Shown here in pieces: positions 33,006 to 41,968 of a stretch of DNA of 64,000 bases (positions are counted from its first letter, which is position 1; each line of letters starts with the position of its first letter). The notes under the pieces were generated by a model. That model worked only from the letters and a program-made list of their open reading frames with translations, had not been told where the DNA came from and searched no databases. Made by a program: the position numbers and the translations under genes. Origin of the DNA: Notospermus geniculatus (Eukaryota > Nemertea > Pilidiophora > Heteronemertea > Lineidae); NCBI GenBank assembly GCA_002633025.1, contig NMRB01000346.1, forward strand, positions 48,313 through 112,312, read 5' to 3'.

Positions 33006-34023
33006 TATTGCGAAAATTTGGAAAAAAGTGAAATCTGACGGAAAATTAATAAAGTATAAAGAATTAAAAGAATTTTTAGATAATTTACCAACTTTTCAGC
33101 TCCATAAACCAGTTCATAAAAAATTCTTATTCAGAAAAACGATGGTCTCTTACATAGATCAGCAATGGCAAGCAGATTTAGTTGATATGCAAGCTTATGA
33201 AAAAAACAATAAAAATTATAAATATATCTTAACTGTGATAGATTTATTCAGCAGATACGCTTGGGCTCTACCTCTAAAAAGTAAAAGAGGTGAGGAAGTG
33301 AAAGATTTATTCATAGATATTTTTACGGAATCTAAACCAGAAAAAATTCAATTCGATGACGGTAAGGAATTTTATAACAAACATCTAAAAGATTTATTAG
33401 AGAAAAATGATATAGAATGGTTTTCTTCATATTCAGATAAAAAAGCTGCGGTTGTCGAGCGTTTTAATCGTACTTTAAAAACAAGAATGTGGAAATATTT
33501 TACAGCGAAAGAGACAGATAAATGGTTAGATATTTTACCAGATTTAGTGAAAGGCTATAATAATACATTTCACATATCAATCGGAATGAAACCAGTAGAT
33601 GCAAGGAAAGAGGAAAATGAAGGAGCAGTGTGGTTTAATTTATACGGAGCATTTTTACAACATGAATTTGGTGACCCTAAATTTAAAATTGGTGATGGTG
33701 TGAGAATTTCTAAGTATAAAACTATTTTTGCTAAAGGTTATCTTCCTAATTTTACTGAAGAGGTGTTCAAGATTAAACAAATTATTTTCACTAAACCATT
33801 TGTTTACCAGCTTGAAGATTACCAGAATGAACTGATTGATGGATATTTTTATGAAGATGAATTAAGTTATGTTCCAAATCCTGAACAATTAGAATACAAA
33901 ATCGAAAAAATTATCAGATATAAAACAATTAAAGGAAAGAAATACGGATTAGTAAAATGGAAAGGATATAGCGATAAATTTAATGAATGGATACCAGTTT
34001 CGGACATTAAAAAACTAAATTAA
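32929..34023 (+). CDS. Polinton retroviral-type integrase with chromodomain
   Basis: 364 residues. The enzyme inserts element DNA into the host chromosome and makes the 6-bp duplication seen here. The rve catalytic core (about 75-200) shows the DDE triad: D83 in WQADLVDM, D143 in QFDDGKEFYN and E177 in AAVVERFNRTLK, with D143-E177 spacing near the classical D-35-E. A chromodomain closes the protein (about 312-360; YGLVKWKGYSDKFNEWIPVS), which in chromo-integrases guides insertion to modified histones. The start is set by AATAAATG inside the terminal repeat. The frame is intact and looks functional. It is the first plus-strand gene, and the next gene begins 20 bases later. Confidence 0.92.
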   Translation: MDTVLAVEQYLRNLYFNPESPVAYTNIAKIWKKVKSDGKLIKYKELKEFLDNLPTFQLHKPVHKKFLFRKTMVSYIDQQWQADLVDMQAYEKNNKNYKYILTVIDLFSRYAWALPLKSKRGEEVKDLFIDIFTESKPEKIQFDDGKEFYNKHLKDLLEKNDIEWFSSYSDKKAAVVERFNRTLKTRMWKYFTAKETDKWLDILPDLVKGYNNTFHISIGMKPVDARKEENEGAVWFNLYGAFLQHEFGDPKFKIGDGVRISKYKTIFAKGYLPNFTEEVFKIKQIIFTKPFVYQLEDYQNELIDGYFYEDELSYVPNPEQLEYKIEKIIRYKTIKGKKYGLVKWKGYSDKFNEWIPVSDIKKLN

Positions 34024-34042
34024 AAAATTTTTTACTAAATAA

Positions 34043-34930
34043 ATGCCGAAGGAAACCGAGGAGAAGAAAAGCGACAAGAAGAAAAATTATAATTGGATGG
34101 AGTATTACAAAAAACGTTACGGTGAAGATAAACAATGGGTAATGGATAAATTTTTTGAAAATATACCGGTAGACTACTCGAGGGAAGATTTAATGCATAC
34201 TCTTTTAGATGATGAAATTATGGAGCCACACCGGCCAATTGTAATTTCGGGTGGTATAAACCCTGCTGATCTTCCACAACCTACACCAATTATTCGACCT
34301 ACACCATCACAACCTTTACCCACACCACAACCTTTACCCACACCACAACCTTTGCCCACACCACAACTTTCAACCTCGGTTCAGTCAGGGAAAATTCGTT
34401 GTGAAGTGTGTAAAGCATATGTTACACCTTCAAATCTTGCAAGACATAATAAAACTATAAAACATCTACAAAACTGGACTAAATTTTATGAGGAAAAGAA
34501 AATCAAACTTAACAAAACCACTACTAAATCACAATCCGAACTTGTTAACATAAGAAAAAAACCAAACACTGCACCTATAATAACAATACCAGCACCTATT
34601 GATACAGATATCGCTGTAGATCAACAAGGAAGAGTAATTCCATATGAAGAAAATACTAGATATTGTGAATTCTGTAAAAAATTAATAAAAAATCGTAAGT
34701 GGGGTAAACATCTTCAATCAAAAACACATAAAAATAATGTAGAAAGTACTATTAATCTATATACTCCAGAAATTCGAAGAGATATTTTAAGAGGTCAAGA
34801 AAGACGAGAAACGAGAAACCTATTCGAGGAATTACCAGGAATTAATCCAAAACAAGAAGAAGCTTTAGAATTAATTGAAGAATTACCAAGATATTTTACG
34901 GAACCAACAGTAGAAGAGGAAAAGCTTTAA
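34043..34930 (+). pseudogene. Protein-primed DNA polymerase B remnant, zinc-finger N-terminal piece
   Basis: Residues 1-295 of what was probably the long polymerase gene. Seen: a basic head, a Pro/Gln/Thr repeat (LPTPQP, about 95-110), and two U1-type C2H2 fingers (CEVC...H-x5-H near 121-142; CEFC...H-x5-H near 213-236). It ends in a duplicated ELIEELPRYFTE-type segment. The frame closes at 34930, but the partner repeat (KLFEELPKYFTE) and the rest of the protein continue in another frame, so a frameshift near 34915 is inferred. Zinc-finger extensions before Polinton polymerases are known. The start carries AATAAATG. A separate DNA-binding protein is the alternative. Confidence 0.65.
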
Positions 34931-35370
34931 AATTATTTGAAGAATTACCAAAATATTTTACAGAAAAAAACCTGCAACAAGCAATACAACAAATTAATCA
35001 ACCCCAACGAAAACTAGCTCGTTTGGAACTTGAGGAACCCGTTACCGAACTTAGAACCATTAAACAATTCGGAAGAAAAGGAAATTATGTTTCAATGCAG
35101 TTAAGATATGATAAAAAGGCAAAAGAGGTAAAAGAATACCAAGATAAATTTATTCAACTCTTATCAAACATTAAAAATAAACGGTTTAAAATGAGTTTAT
35201 CATGTGAGGTTCAATTCTTAAAAGAAAATAATTTCGTTAAACATAGTATTCAATCACCCTTTGAAGTAATTCTCTCACAACAACAAGGAAGAGAAATCTT
35301 AAATAAATCTTTAGATTATATAAAATTACAAATTGACGAAAGATATTTTAATGGAAGTGGTTATCACTAG
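34924..35370 (+). pseudogene. DNA polymerase B remnant, second piece
   Basis: The open frame resumes at 34924 in frame +1 relative to the upstream piece and runs to a stop at 35368-35370. Its KQFGRKGNYVSMQLRYDKK-to-NGSG stretch resembles the conserved region upstream of the exonuclease domain in Polinton polymerases. A one-base loss at 35356-35361 cuts it from the third piece, where the expected next residues (WLSLDQIKYMDIWVVG) continue. No independent start is needed or supported. Confidence 0.6.
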
Positions 35371-35887
35371 ATCAAATAAAATACATGGATATTTGGGTTG
35401 TAGGGATGAAAGAGACAAAAGGTGGTCACTTTATCCAACTTCCTTTCAAAACCGATGCTGTGATAAATGTAAAAACTAACGATGAAAAATGTTTCCTATG
35501 GGCTTTATTAGCAGCTAAATATCCACCTGTAAATAATGTTAGTAGTATATATTCTTATAAAAAGTATCAAAATGAAATAAAAATTGATAATTTCCCTGTT
35601 ATGATAAAAGATATACCAAAAATTGAGAAAGAAAACAATCTAAAAATAAATGTTTTTGGATTGGACACACGAAGTGTACGAAAAATTAACTCAACTTCAA
35701 TTTTAGATTATTCTTTAGAACCGTTATATCTTTCAAAGAATTTCGATGATGATAATGTTATCGATATTTTGTACTATGAGCAGCATTATATGTACATAAA
35801 AAATATTAACCTTTTCTTTAGAACAGATAATAAAAATACTAAACATTTATGTAGAAGATGTATGAACGCTTTTGAAAGAATTCGGTG
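35358..35887 (+). pseudogene. DNA polymerase B remnant, third piece, cut by a transposon
   Basis: It continues the polymerase N-terminal region: HFIQLPFKTDAVINVKT, CFLWALLAAKYP, a KDIPKIEKENNLKINVFGLD block and HYMYIKNINLF, ending in the finger-like HLCRRCMNAF. These blocks normally precede the 3'-5' exonuclease and the polymerase palm. The frame runs into the inserted element at 35888. No exonuclease or palm motifs are found anywhere in the element, so most of the enzyme (on the order of 600 or more codons) is gone. Element replication would need a helper polymerase. Confidence 0.75.
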
Positions 35888-37252
35888 CACGGCGTCCCGA
35901 TTCAGCTCTCTAGCGGCATTTAGGTTACACAGGCCATTAAGAGAGATCAGTTACAAACTAGGTCACGTGGCCTCTGTTGCTATGTATTCAAGTAGCGTCA
36001 AAATGGCGTCAAGTACATGTGTCCTTTCAAGAAATGTTGTTTGTATGTTGTCAGAGTCAATTAAATAGCCATTATTTCTGTCTATTTGTGTACATATTAG
36101 TTTTTCATCAAGTAGAAGTGTCTGGGTCACATATGGTTGCCTAGAATAGCCTTGAATCACTTCAGTTTCCTGACTCATGTTTAGGTTGACTGACCTCAGG
36201 GATCAAGTCAGTACAAATTAGTTCCAGTTTTTAGAGCAAATTTTTTTTGTTGTTTTGAAAGTAGATTTCATGCACTTCATGATGAACTGAGTTGACAAGC
36301 CATCTCGGGCCTAATTCTGTGTACATGAATGTCTGAATGCCACCTAGTAACCCGCCTAACCCAGATAACTTATGGCGGGAAATGCCACATTCACCTTGAA
36401 ATCTCGTGTTTGTTGCATTTTACTGTGCGAAGCAAGGGATTCTAAAGCCACTCTTGTTTATTATTTTGAATTTGATTTCTTGAAATTGCAATTTTGGTAA
36501 GGAATCATTGCACACCTTTGAATTTCATGTTAGTGCGGTTAGTGAACTTTATAGGTTACAAGTCGGGTTTTGAAGAAAGCAAAGGTATCTTGCAGAAACA
36601 TAATCTCATGTGTTAAGTATCAGGATCTTAAAGGCATTTTATGGCATACATGTGTATCCGATGTTGAAACTGTGCATAGTGTTGGAATCTGTGAAAAATG
36701 TTATTTAAACGAATCCACGATATAGCAAAAGAGAATACCGGTACAGAACAAATTACAAAAATATCATTTCTAAGAAATTCAAGACTGAATTCAGCATTTT
36801 GGATGAAACACTAGCGGAATTCGTCAATAGAAGATGCATGTTGGAATTGCTTTGTAGTATTAGGCCTCTACAGTGTGAGTTCACAAACTGCCCTGGCCCC
36901 CATTTGGGGCCCCATTTCTTTCAGTGCCAATAACTCTTATTTCAGCTGCGAGATGAAAAAATCATAGATATAGTCTCATAGGCCTCAGCTCATACTAGGA
37001 AATCGACACATTCACTTTCTTGTGAAAAGTGGCATTGACGAGTAATTAGTACATAAACAAGTGTGTCACACTTCTCAATGAAGGTGACTGCTGTCCTAGA
37101 TAATGGGGATAACCCACTTCACTGTTTTTGTCGTTAACGAGGTAATTGTCCTACATTGATAGCACTGTCGTGTGCCTCTCGGATGTTGTTTTTATGGCGG
37201 TGTCTGGAACTACACTCCGAGTAACCTAAATGCCGCTGTTGGGTACGCCGTG
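35888..37252. mobile_element. 1365-bp non-autonomous DNA transposon inside the Polinton
   Basis: Ends CACGGCGT...AGCGGCATTTAGGTTAC (35888-35928) and complement (37218-37252) are flanked by GGTG at both sides (35884-35887, 37253-37256), a 4-bp target duplication. The interior has host-like composition and no transposase. It separates the polymerase remnant from the HNH gene. Confidence 0.75.
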
Positions 37253-37837
37253 GGTGATGTAGATTGTGAAAAAGTTAAAGAAAAATTTATAAAATTCATA
37301 CAGGATTTTACTTTTAAAAAATGTTCAAAATGTAAAATATATAAACCATCGTTTGATTTTTATAAACGTACAAAATCAATAGATGGTTTACAAGGTTACT
37401 GTATAGATTGTAATAGAAAAAATTCGTGTGAAAACATGAATAAAAATTATGAAAACCGTGAATTTTATGAAATACAAAAAATGAGAAATAGTTTAAGTAG
37501 GGGTAGTAGTTATGGTGCTCTTCAAGATTATCTCGGTTGTTCTATTGAATTTTTTAACAAATGGTTACAGTTTCAAAGGGATATAAATCCTATAAATGAC
37601 TTTGAAGAATTAGATCATGTATTACCAGTAGCACATTTTAAGGAGTATCCATATCTCGTTTACAATTGGGTAAATATAAGTCCAATAAGTAAGAAGGAGA
37701 ACAGAGAGAAAAGAGATAAAATAGATTTAAGTCTATATTGGGAACAAATAAATAAAGCTAAATATTTTTCTAAAAATTACTATGAAATACCAATAATAAC
37801 ACAGTATGGTTGTTTACCTATTTACCACGTTTTTTAA
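37253..37837 (+). CDS. HNH-type nuclease-like protein (5' end lost)
   Basis: The frame is open from inside the neighbouring transposon (first ATG 37172), but the Polinton part begins at 37253 with DVDCEKVKEKF. Seen: a four-Cys finger (CSKC...CIDC, about 30 residues apart) and a C-terminal HNH-like signature, ELDHVLPVAHF then VNISPISKKENREKRD, i.e. D-H-x-x-P...N-x-x-P...N. This matches the treble-clef HNH core. It is clearly related to the minus-strand gene at 38267-38920. The role in Polintons is unknown; a homing or packaging nuclease is conceivable. The start is not defined because the upstream region was replaced. The 3' end overlaps the convergent minus-strand gene by 20 bases. Confidence 0.65.
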   Translation, partial: GDVDCEKVKEKFIKFIQDFTFKKCSKCKIYKPSFDFYKRTKSIDGLQGYCIDCNRKNSCENMNKNYENREFYEIQKMRNSLSRGSSYGALQDYLGCSIEFFNKWLQFQRDINPINDFEELDHVLPVAHFKEYPYLVYNWVNISPISKKENREKRDKIDLSLYWEQINKAKYFSKNYYEIPIITQYGCLPIYHVF

Positions 37838-38267
37838 AAAAATACCACATAACTAACCCACTAGCAGCAACACTAGCAATAATTCCTAAATACTCAAAAT
37901 TCTTCATCTGTGGGCTAGGAGTATAATAATCACTTAATTGTGGTTTCTTACCTAAATATATTTTATTTGTTGGATGTTGTTCATTCCATATTTTATTGTA
38001 TACCTCTAAAGATTTATTTGCTGCTTTAAAAACACGTCCAGCTTCATTTTCTCTCTTCATTTGAAGAGCCGCGAAATCTATTACCTGCTTTCTTCGTTCT
38101 TCCCATGCATCTCTTTCTCTTGTTAATTTTTCTTGAGCTAGATTATGTCGTTTAACTTCATCCGGATAAGCATCCTTACCTATTTGACTAAATCCATAAT
38201 TAGCGCCAGCAAAAACACCAGCGCTAAGAATTGCTCCAACTATTCCTGTTATAATTATCGCTGCCAT
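37818..38267 (-). CDS. Conserved Polinton two-helix membrane protein
   Basis: 149 residues with a hydrophobic N-terminus (IIITGIVGAILSAGVFAG, about 4-21), a charged helical middle (RHNLAQEKLTRERDAWEERR) and a C-terminal membrane segment (about 127-144). The SDYYTPS motif before the last helix and the overall plan recall a small protein common in animal Polintons. Function is unknown; a virion membrane or capsid-associated role is only inferred from the capsid-gene neighbourhood. Its ATG overlaps the stop of the upstream gene by one base, and its 3' end is convergent with the plus-strand HNH gene. Confidence 0.65.
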   Translation of the reverse strand: MAAIIITGIVGAILSAGVFAGANYGFSQIGKDAYPDEVKRHNLAQEKLTRERDAWEERRKQVIDFAALQMKRENEAGRVFKAANKSLEVYNKIWNEQHPTNKIYLGKKPQLSDYYTPSPQMKNFEYLGIIASVAASGLVMWYFFKKRGK

Positions 38268-38920
38268 TACCTATTTAATTGAGTGAATAAAAGTAAAATA
38301 TTTTCAAAACAGGTAAATGTTTCAATTTTTAAAATATTATCCGTAAAACAATAACCATCAATAAATTTTTTAGCTTTATCTAATTGATTTTGAAATAATT
38401 TAAAATCTACATTTGTACCTTTTTTAAGATTTTCTGTTTCGTTTAAAGGCATAATATTTATCCAACTATCTCTAATTAGTAAAAATAAAGAAGCATTAGA
38501 AAATTGTTTAAAAAAATGAACTGGTAATACGTGGTCGAAATGCTCATTAAACGGGTCCTTACTTTGAGATTTAATCCAATCGTAAAAGAATTTTTCTGAA
38601 CATTTTAAAACTGAGGAGAATATCCCCATTTTTGAAATACGGTTTTTTATTTTCTCATCTATATATCTATCTAAATTATTACTTATTTTATTTTTTCTAT
38701 TTTTTTCTGTTATTTTTTTACAACATTTTTTACAAATACATTTTAAAGCAGAGGGAGAAAACTCTATAAGTGGTTTACTTTCTCCACAACAAAGTTTATC
38801 TCCTCTGCAAATCGCGGTAGAGATGTTGTAATTATAATCAAGGAGGTCAATAGTTTCAATTAATTTTAATTCTTTACTTTTCTTATTATTCATTATTATT
38901 TTCAACATTTCCCTTGGCAT
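38267..38920 (-). CDS. HNH-type nuclease-like protein, second copy
   Basis: 217 residues. A Cys-rich finger (CCGESKPLIEFSPSALKCIC then CKKCC, about 45-75) precedes an HNH-like core: HFDHVLPVHFF and WINIMPLNETENLKKG. The order and spacing match the plus-strand protein at 37253-37837, so the two are paralogues on opposite strands. The listed start (38920) lacks the TAAATG seen at most starts in the element. Internal ATGs at M5 (GGAAATG) and M10 (AATAATG) are alternatives. The D-H, N and N residues of the motif are retained, so activity is possible. Confidence 0.65.
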   Translation of the reverse strand: MPREMLKIIMNNKKSKELKLIETIDLLDYNYNISTAICRGDKLCCGESKPLIEFSPSALKCICKKCCKKITEKNRKNKISNNLDRYIDEKIKNRISKMGIFSSVLKCSEKFFYDWIKSQSKDPFNEHFDHVLPVHFFKQFSNASLFLLIRDSWINIMPLNETENLKKGTNVDFKLFQNQLDKAKKFIDGYCFTDNILKIETFTCFENILLLFTQLNR

Positions 38921-38951
38921 ACTTTAGTATTTATTTAGTAGATAAATTTAT

Positions 38952-39203
38952 TTAAAGGCATCCTCGTTCACTATCCATGATATTACACGGAATAATTTTC
39001 TGTTGATATAAATAATCTAAACTCATATTACTAGCTGCAACAACACCCCCAAGTTTTAAAATTTCTTCTAAGTTAGCTTGACTCGGAGCTCCAATGTTTA
39101 TCCTAAGAAGTCTTTTAAGTAAATAAGAATAACCAATTGTTACTCCAGCTAATAAGGTACTACGCCATAAAGTGTTAACGATATCTTTTTTATCCATCTC
39201 CAT
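38952..39203 (-). CDS. Small conserved Polinton membrane protein
   Basis: 83 residues. A hydrophobic segment (about 14-28, LAGVTIGYSYLLKRL) is followed by a second weaker one (about 50-62). The layout (LWRSTLLAGVTIGYSY...LDYLYQQKIIP) resembles a small protein often found beside the major capsid gene in animal Polintons. Function is unknown. The start carries AATAAATG, and it lies 31 bases downstream of the capsid gene's original stop. Confidence 0.6.
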   Translation of the reverse strand: MEMDKKDIVNTLWRSTLLAGVTIGYSYLLKRLLRINIGAPSQANLEEILKLGGVVAASNMSLDYLYQQKIIPCNIMDSERGCL

Positions 39204-39233
39204 TTATTTAACAGAAAACAGCGTGAACTTTGT

Positions 39234-40490
39234 TCAATGCTGTACATTTGCTAATTGTTGATTACTTATATTTACTTGTGCATCAGCAACAATGAAAGTA
39301 TGCATTTTCTACGGCCCTTTCCCAGCTGTTTTAGTAATTGCTAATTGTATTCCATCTTTAGTGTTTTGTAATTTCTTACCAGAACCGTGTAAAGTGTTAT
39401 CTTCAGTAGTTCTCAGATCAAGCCATAAAGCGTAATGATTTTTATCACCGTAATATTTTTCGATATTCATATAACAATCCTCAGTTTTTTTAAGATTTTC
39501 ACTCATGAAATGTTTTTTAATTTCTGGCCATTGATCAAGAGTTCTCATACCATCAGGAAAAACTTTATTTGCTATTCCTTCTATTGTGACCTTTACTTTA
39601 GTTATACCACGATTTTCAAATTTTTCAGAATCTCTTTGTCCATCCGTAAAATCTGTAATAAAAAACAATAGTATACCTTTTATCGATCTTTTAGGAAAGT
39701 TGATATTTTCATTAATTAAAGTATCAGCGGCTTCAACACTAATGGTTTTAAAATGATCAACCCAATCATAAAGAATGGAAAAACCCGCATTATAGTTAAC
39801 ACATAACTGATTAGCTAATGTTTCATTTGTTACTGTGTCATATTCTAAACATATATTTCTTAACTCATAATTCATATTTGCAACAGTACCAGTAACAATT
39901 ACCTCTTCTTTCGGTGCTAAAGTTAGTTCAAAAATAATATCTTCTTTAATAGGGAATTTATAAAACGGAGCATGAGTTGATAATAATTCAAAATCTAAAG
40001 GAATTTTGTATTTTTTATCATAAACTGTCTTAAGTATTTTTTGTGATGCTGTTTCTCCTTGAACATGTGCTTCAGCAACTCCAGATCTTAATTGTCTTAA
40101 TTGTTTAGCTTGAATTCCTTGAAATACTGAATTATCTCTTTCTTTTTCTGTTAGCCATAAATCTTTAAAAGTTGTATACAAATTATAATTATCAAGTTGA
40201 AATATTGCTTCTGTTCCCCATTTTACAACTAATTTTGAAATAAGATTTCTACCGAGATTATTAACAACGTAATTACTTGCATGACCAATAAGATCAACAT
40301 CGGCGGATAAATAGAATGAATCTGGTACAAAAAATACATTTTCTGTTAATCTCGGAATTCTTATGTATAATGTTTCTTTTGGATTTGCCGCAGAAGGATT
40401 ATTAGTAATAACATGGTGCTGTCTTTCAGCTTTTAAACCGAGTGGAATTCTATTACCCCTAACCGTATTCAGTATCTTTCCTGTTGCCAT
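39234..40490 (-). CDS. Major capsid protein (double jelly-roll type), with in-frame TAG
   Basis: The frame runs 393 residues from an AATAAATG start to TAG at 39309-39311, then stays open in the same frame for 24 more codons to TGA at 39234-39236. Family-type features: IRIPRLTENVFFVPDSFYLS, VVNNLGRNLISKLVVKWG, then NYNLYTTFKDLWL and the RSGVAEAHVQ stretch, matching Polinton major capsid proteins, which fold as double jelly-rolls and form the icosahedral shell. The 24 codons after TAG (FIVADAQVNISNQQL) look like the usual C-terminus of this family, so the TAG is probably a nonsense mutation rather than the true end. Some relatives are longer. Confidence 0.85.
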
Positions 40491-41012
40491 TTATTTACCA
40501 GAATTACCACGTTTTACTTTTTTAACACCTTCAATAAGTCCATAAATTATAGCACTAACAATAATAATAGCAAGTATAACTAGATGTTCTGCTAAAAATC
40601 CAACAGCTGCAGCAGCTCCTTTTAAGATATATGAAACTATTGATCCAATTATTCCTGGTAAAGCTGCAAGTGATTTCTTAGCTAATTCTTTTAACCATTC
40701 ACCAAATTTCTTTAGACCTTCTTTTACTCGACTGGGAGTGTCTGGTGGTTTAGATGGGTCAGGTTTACCAGGCGATCCAGCAGCGCCTCCGCCAGCTCCC
40801 AAAAGGTTACCGATAGCAAATCCGATAGCAGTGAAAACCATTCCAACTACTCCAATGATAGAAGCAATTGTTACTCCATCAAGTTTAAAACGTGCTTTAA
40901 CTCTTTCAGCTAGTGACATTTTTGAATTCGGATCATTTATTTTTTCTCTAAATATATCTTTTAACTCTTCTATTTCTTTTTCAACCTCTTCTCTTGTTTC
41001 CTGTTTTCCCAT
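40491..41012 (-). CDS. Membrane-domain piece of a split coiled-coil/membrane protein
   Basis: 173 residues. A charged coiled-coil head precedes ARFKLDGVTIASIIGVVGMV (membrane segment about 50-75), a Gly/Pro/Lys linker (about 78-95) and a long hydrophobic C-terminus (about 118-165, LPGIIGSIVSYILKGAAAAV). Relatives in animal Polintons carry this tail at the end of one longer protein whose N-part is coiled coil. Here the ATG lies in a different frame from the upstream piece, inside an A7 run (minus strand, 41012-41018). One base fewer would fuse the two. It could also be a real start, but TAAATG is absent. The next gene, the capsid protein, begins one base after its stop. Confidence 0.6.
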   Translation of the reverse strand: MGKQETREEVEKEIEELKDIFREKINDPNSKMSLAERVKARFKLDGVTIASIIGVVGMVFTAIGFAIGNLLGAGGGAAGSPGKPDPSKPPDTPSRVKEGLKKFGEWLKELAKKSLAALPGIIGSIVSYILKGAAAAVGFLAEHLVILAIIIVSAIIYGLIEGVKKVKRGNSGK

Positions 41013-41298
41013 TTTTTTCCTCTTTTATTTTATCTAATAGGTCCTGTTTCTCTTTTAGTACCTGTTTATCTTTTATACGATCATCAACTAAATCTATATT
41101 ATCTTCCAGAGCTTTGATGAGATCTTTATTTTGATCTGAATTTTCTTTTAATTTCTCGATATATTTTTTATTTAGATCCTCTAGTTTTGTTTCTAATTCT
41201 CCTATCTTCATATCTTTTTCAGTTATTATAGTTAAAGCGTCATCAACAAATTTAAGTATTCCTCTAATTTCTCCGATGAGGTGTTCAGTAAATCCTAC
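40981..41298 (-). pseudogene. Coiled-coil middle piece of the split protein
   Basis: Strongly charged heptad-like sequence (KIGELETKLEDLNKKYIEKL and DRIKDKQVLKEKQDLLDKIK). The first ATG is at 41211, but the frame is open for 30 codons before it, back to the TAA that ends the upstream gene, in the same frame. It overlaps the downstream membrane piece by 32 bases at the A7 run. It is best read as the middle of one gene cut by a stop and by a frameshift or sequencing error. Two overlapping small genes are the alternative. Confidence 0.55.
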
Positions 41299-41301
41299 TT
41301 T

Positions 41302-41949
41302 TTAAAAATCTTCATCAGTGAATTCTGTAAAATTTTTTGTTAATTTAACTGGTGAAGTATCTAATTTTTCCACAAAATTATCCACGGCTATTTGTTCTTC
41401 TGGGGTAATTGGTTGTCTTTGAGTTCTAGAAGTTTCGTTATCCATTGGTTTCATCTCTACGTTTGGGCCTTTGGTTTTGATAGTATTTTCTATGTACTTT
41501 CTAACTGCTTCGCCATATTTTTCTTGGATCTTTACGTAAGTAAGTAATTTTCCTTTTTCATCAGTTATTTTTAATTCTTTCCCTTTCCATTTAAAATAAA
41601 GCTCATTTTCCTCATTCGTTACTACTTTATTTGAGAGCAAATCTAAACCAGTTTTGGTATATGCTCGTTTTGCACGTTTGAAAAGATTTTCAAGTTTCTC
41701 CCGAATAATTTCATTCTTAACTTTTATTTTCTCTAAATCGGGATCTTTTTGTCGGACATAGGTATCAAAAGTATCATCAGTTTGTAAATTTTTACCAGTG
41801 TTATAAGTAGTATTATCATCGTTATAATCTCTATCTTGTTCACGTCCCTCATATGTTTCATCGTTACCTCTGGCTCTTAACTCCTCAAGTCGTCTCTCTA
41901 AGTCAGCATCACGGTCATATCCACCTGCTTCACCACCTTCACCTTCCAT
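41302..41949 (-). CDS. N-terminal piece of the split protein (acidic, unknown function)
   Basis: 215 residues. A Gly/Glu-rich, charged head (MEGEGGEAGGYDRDADLERR) precedes a basic helical middle (about 75-160) and the conserved-looking end TPEEQIAVDNFVEKLDTSPV...TEFTDEDF. The start is ATTAAATG. The stop is TAA at 41302-41304, followed in the same frame by open sequence reaching the coiled-coil piece. I do not recognise a catalytic domain. The three pieces together resemble one large Polinton structural protein. Confidence 0.6.
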   Translation of the reverse strand: MEGEGGEAGGYDRDADLERRLEELRARGNDETYEGREQDRDYNDDNTTYNTGKNLQTDDTFDTYVRQKDPDLEKIKVKNEIIREKLENLFKRAKRAYTKTGLDLLSNKVVTNEENELYFKWKGKELKITDEKGKLLTYVKIQEKYGEAVRKYIENTIKTKGPNVEMKPMDNETSRTQRQPITPEEQIAVDNFVEKLDTSPVKLTKNFTEFTDEDF

Positions 41950-41968
41950 TTAATTATCATAAAATCAA

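Noticed and set aside
37172-37252. First 27 codons of the plus-strand HNH frame as true protein
   Set aside because: They lie inside the inserted transposon's inverted repeat and so cannot be native.
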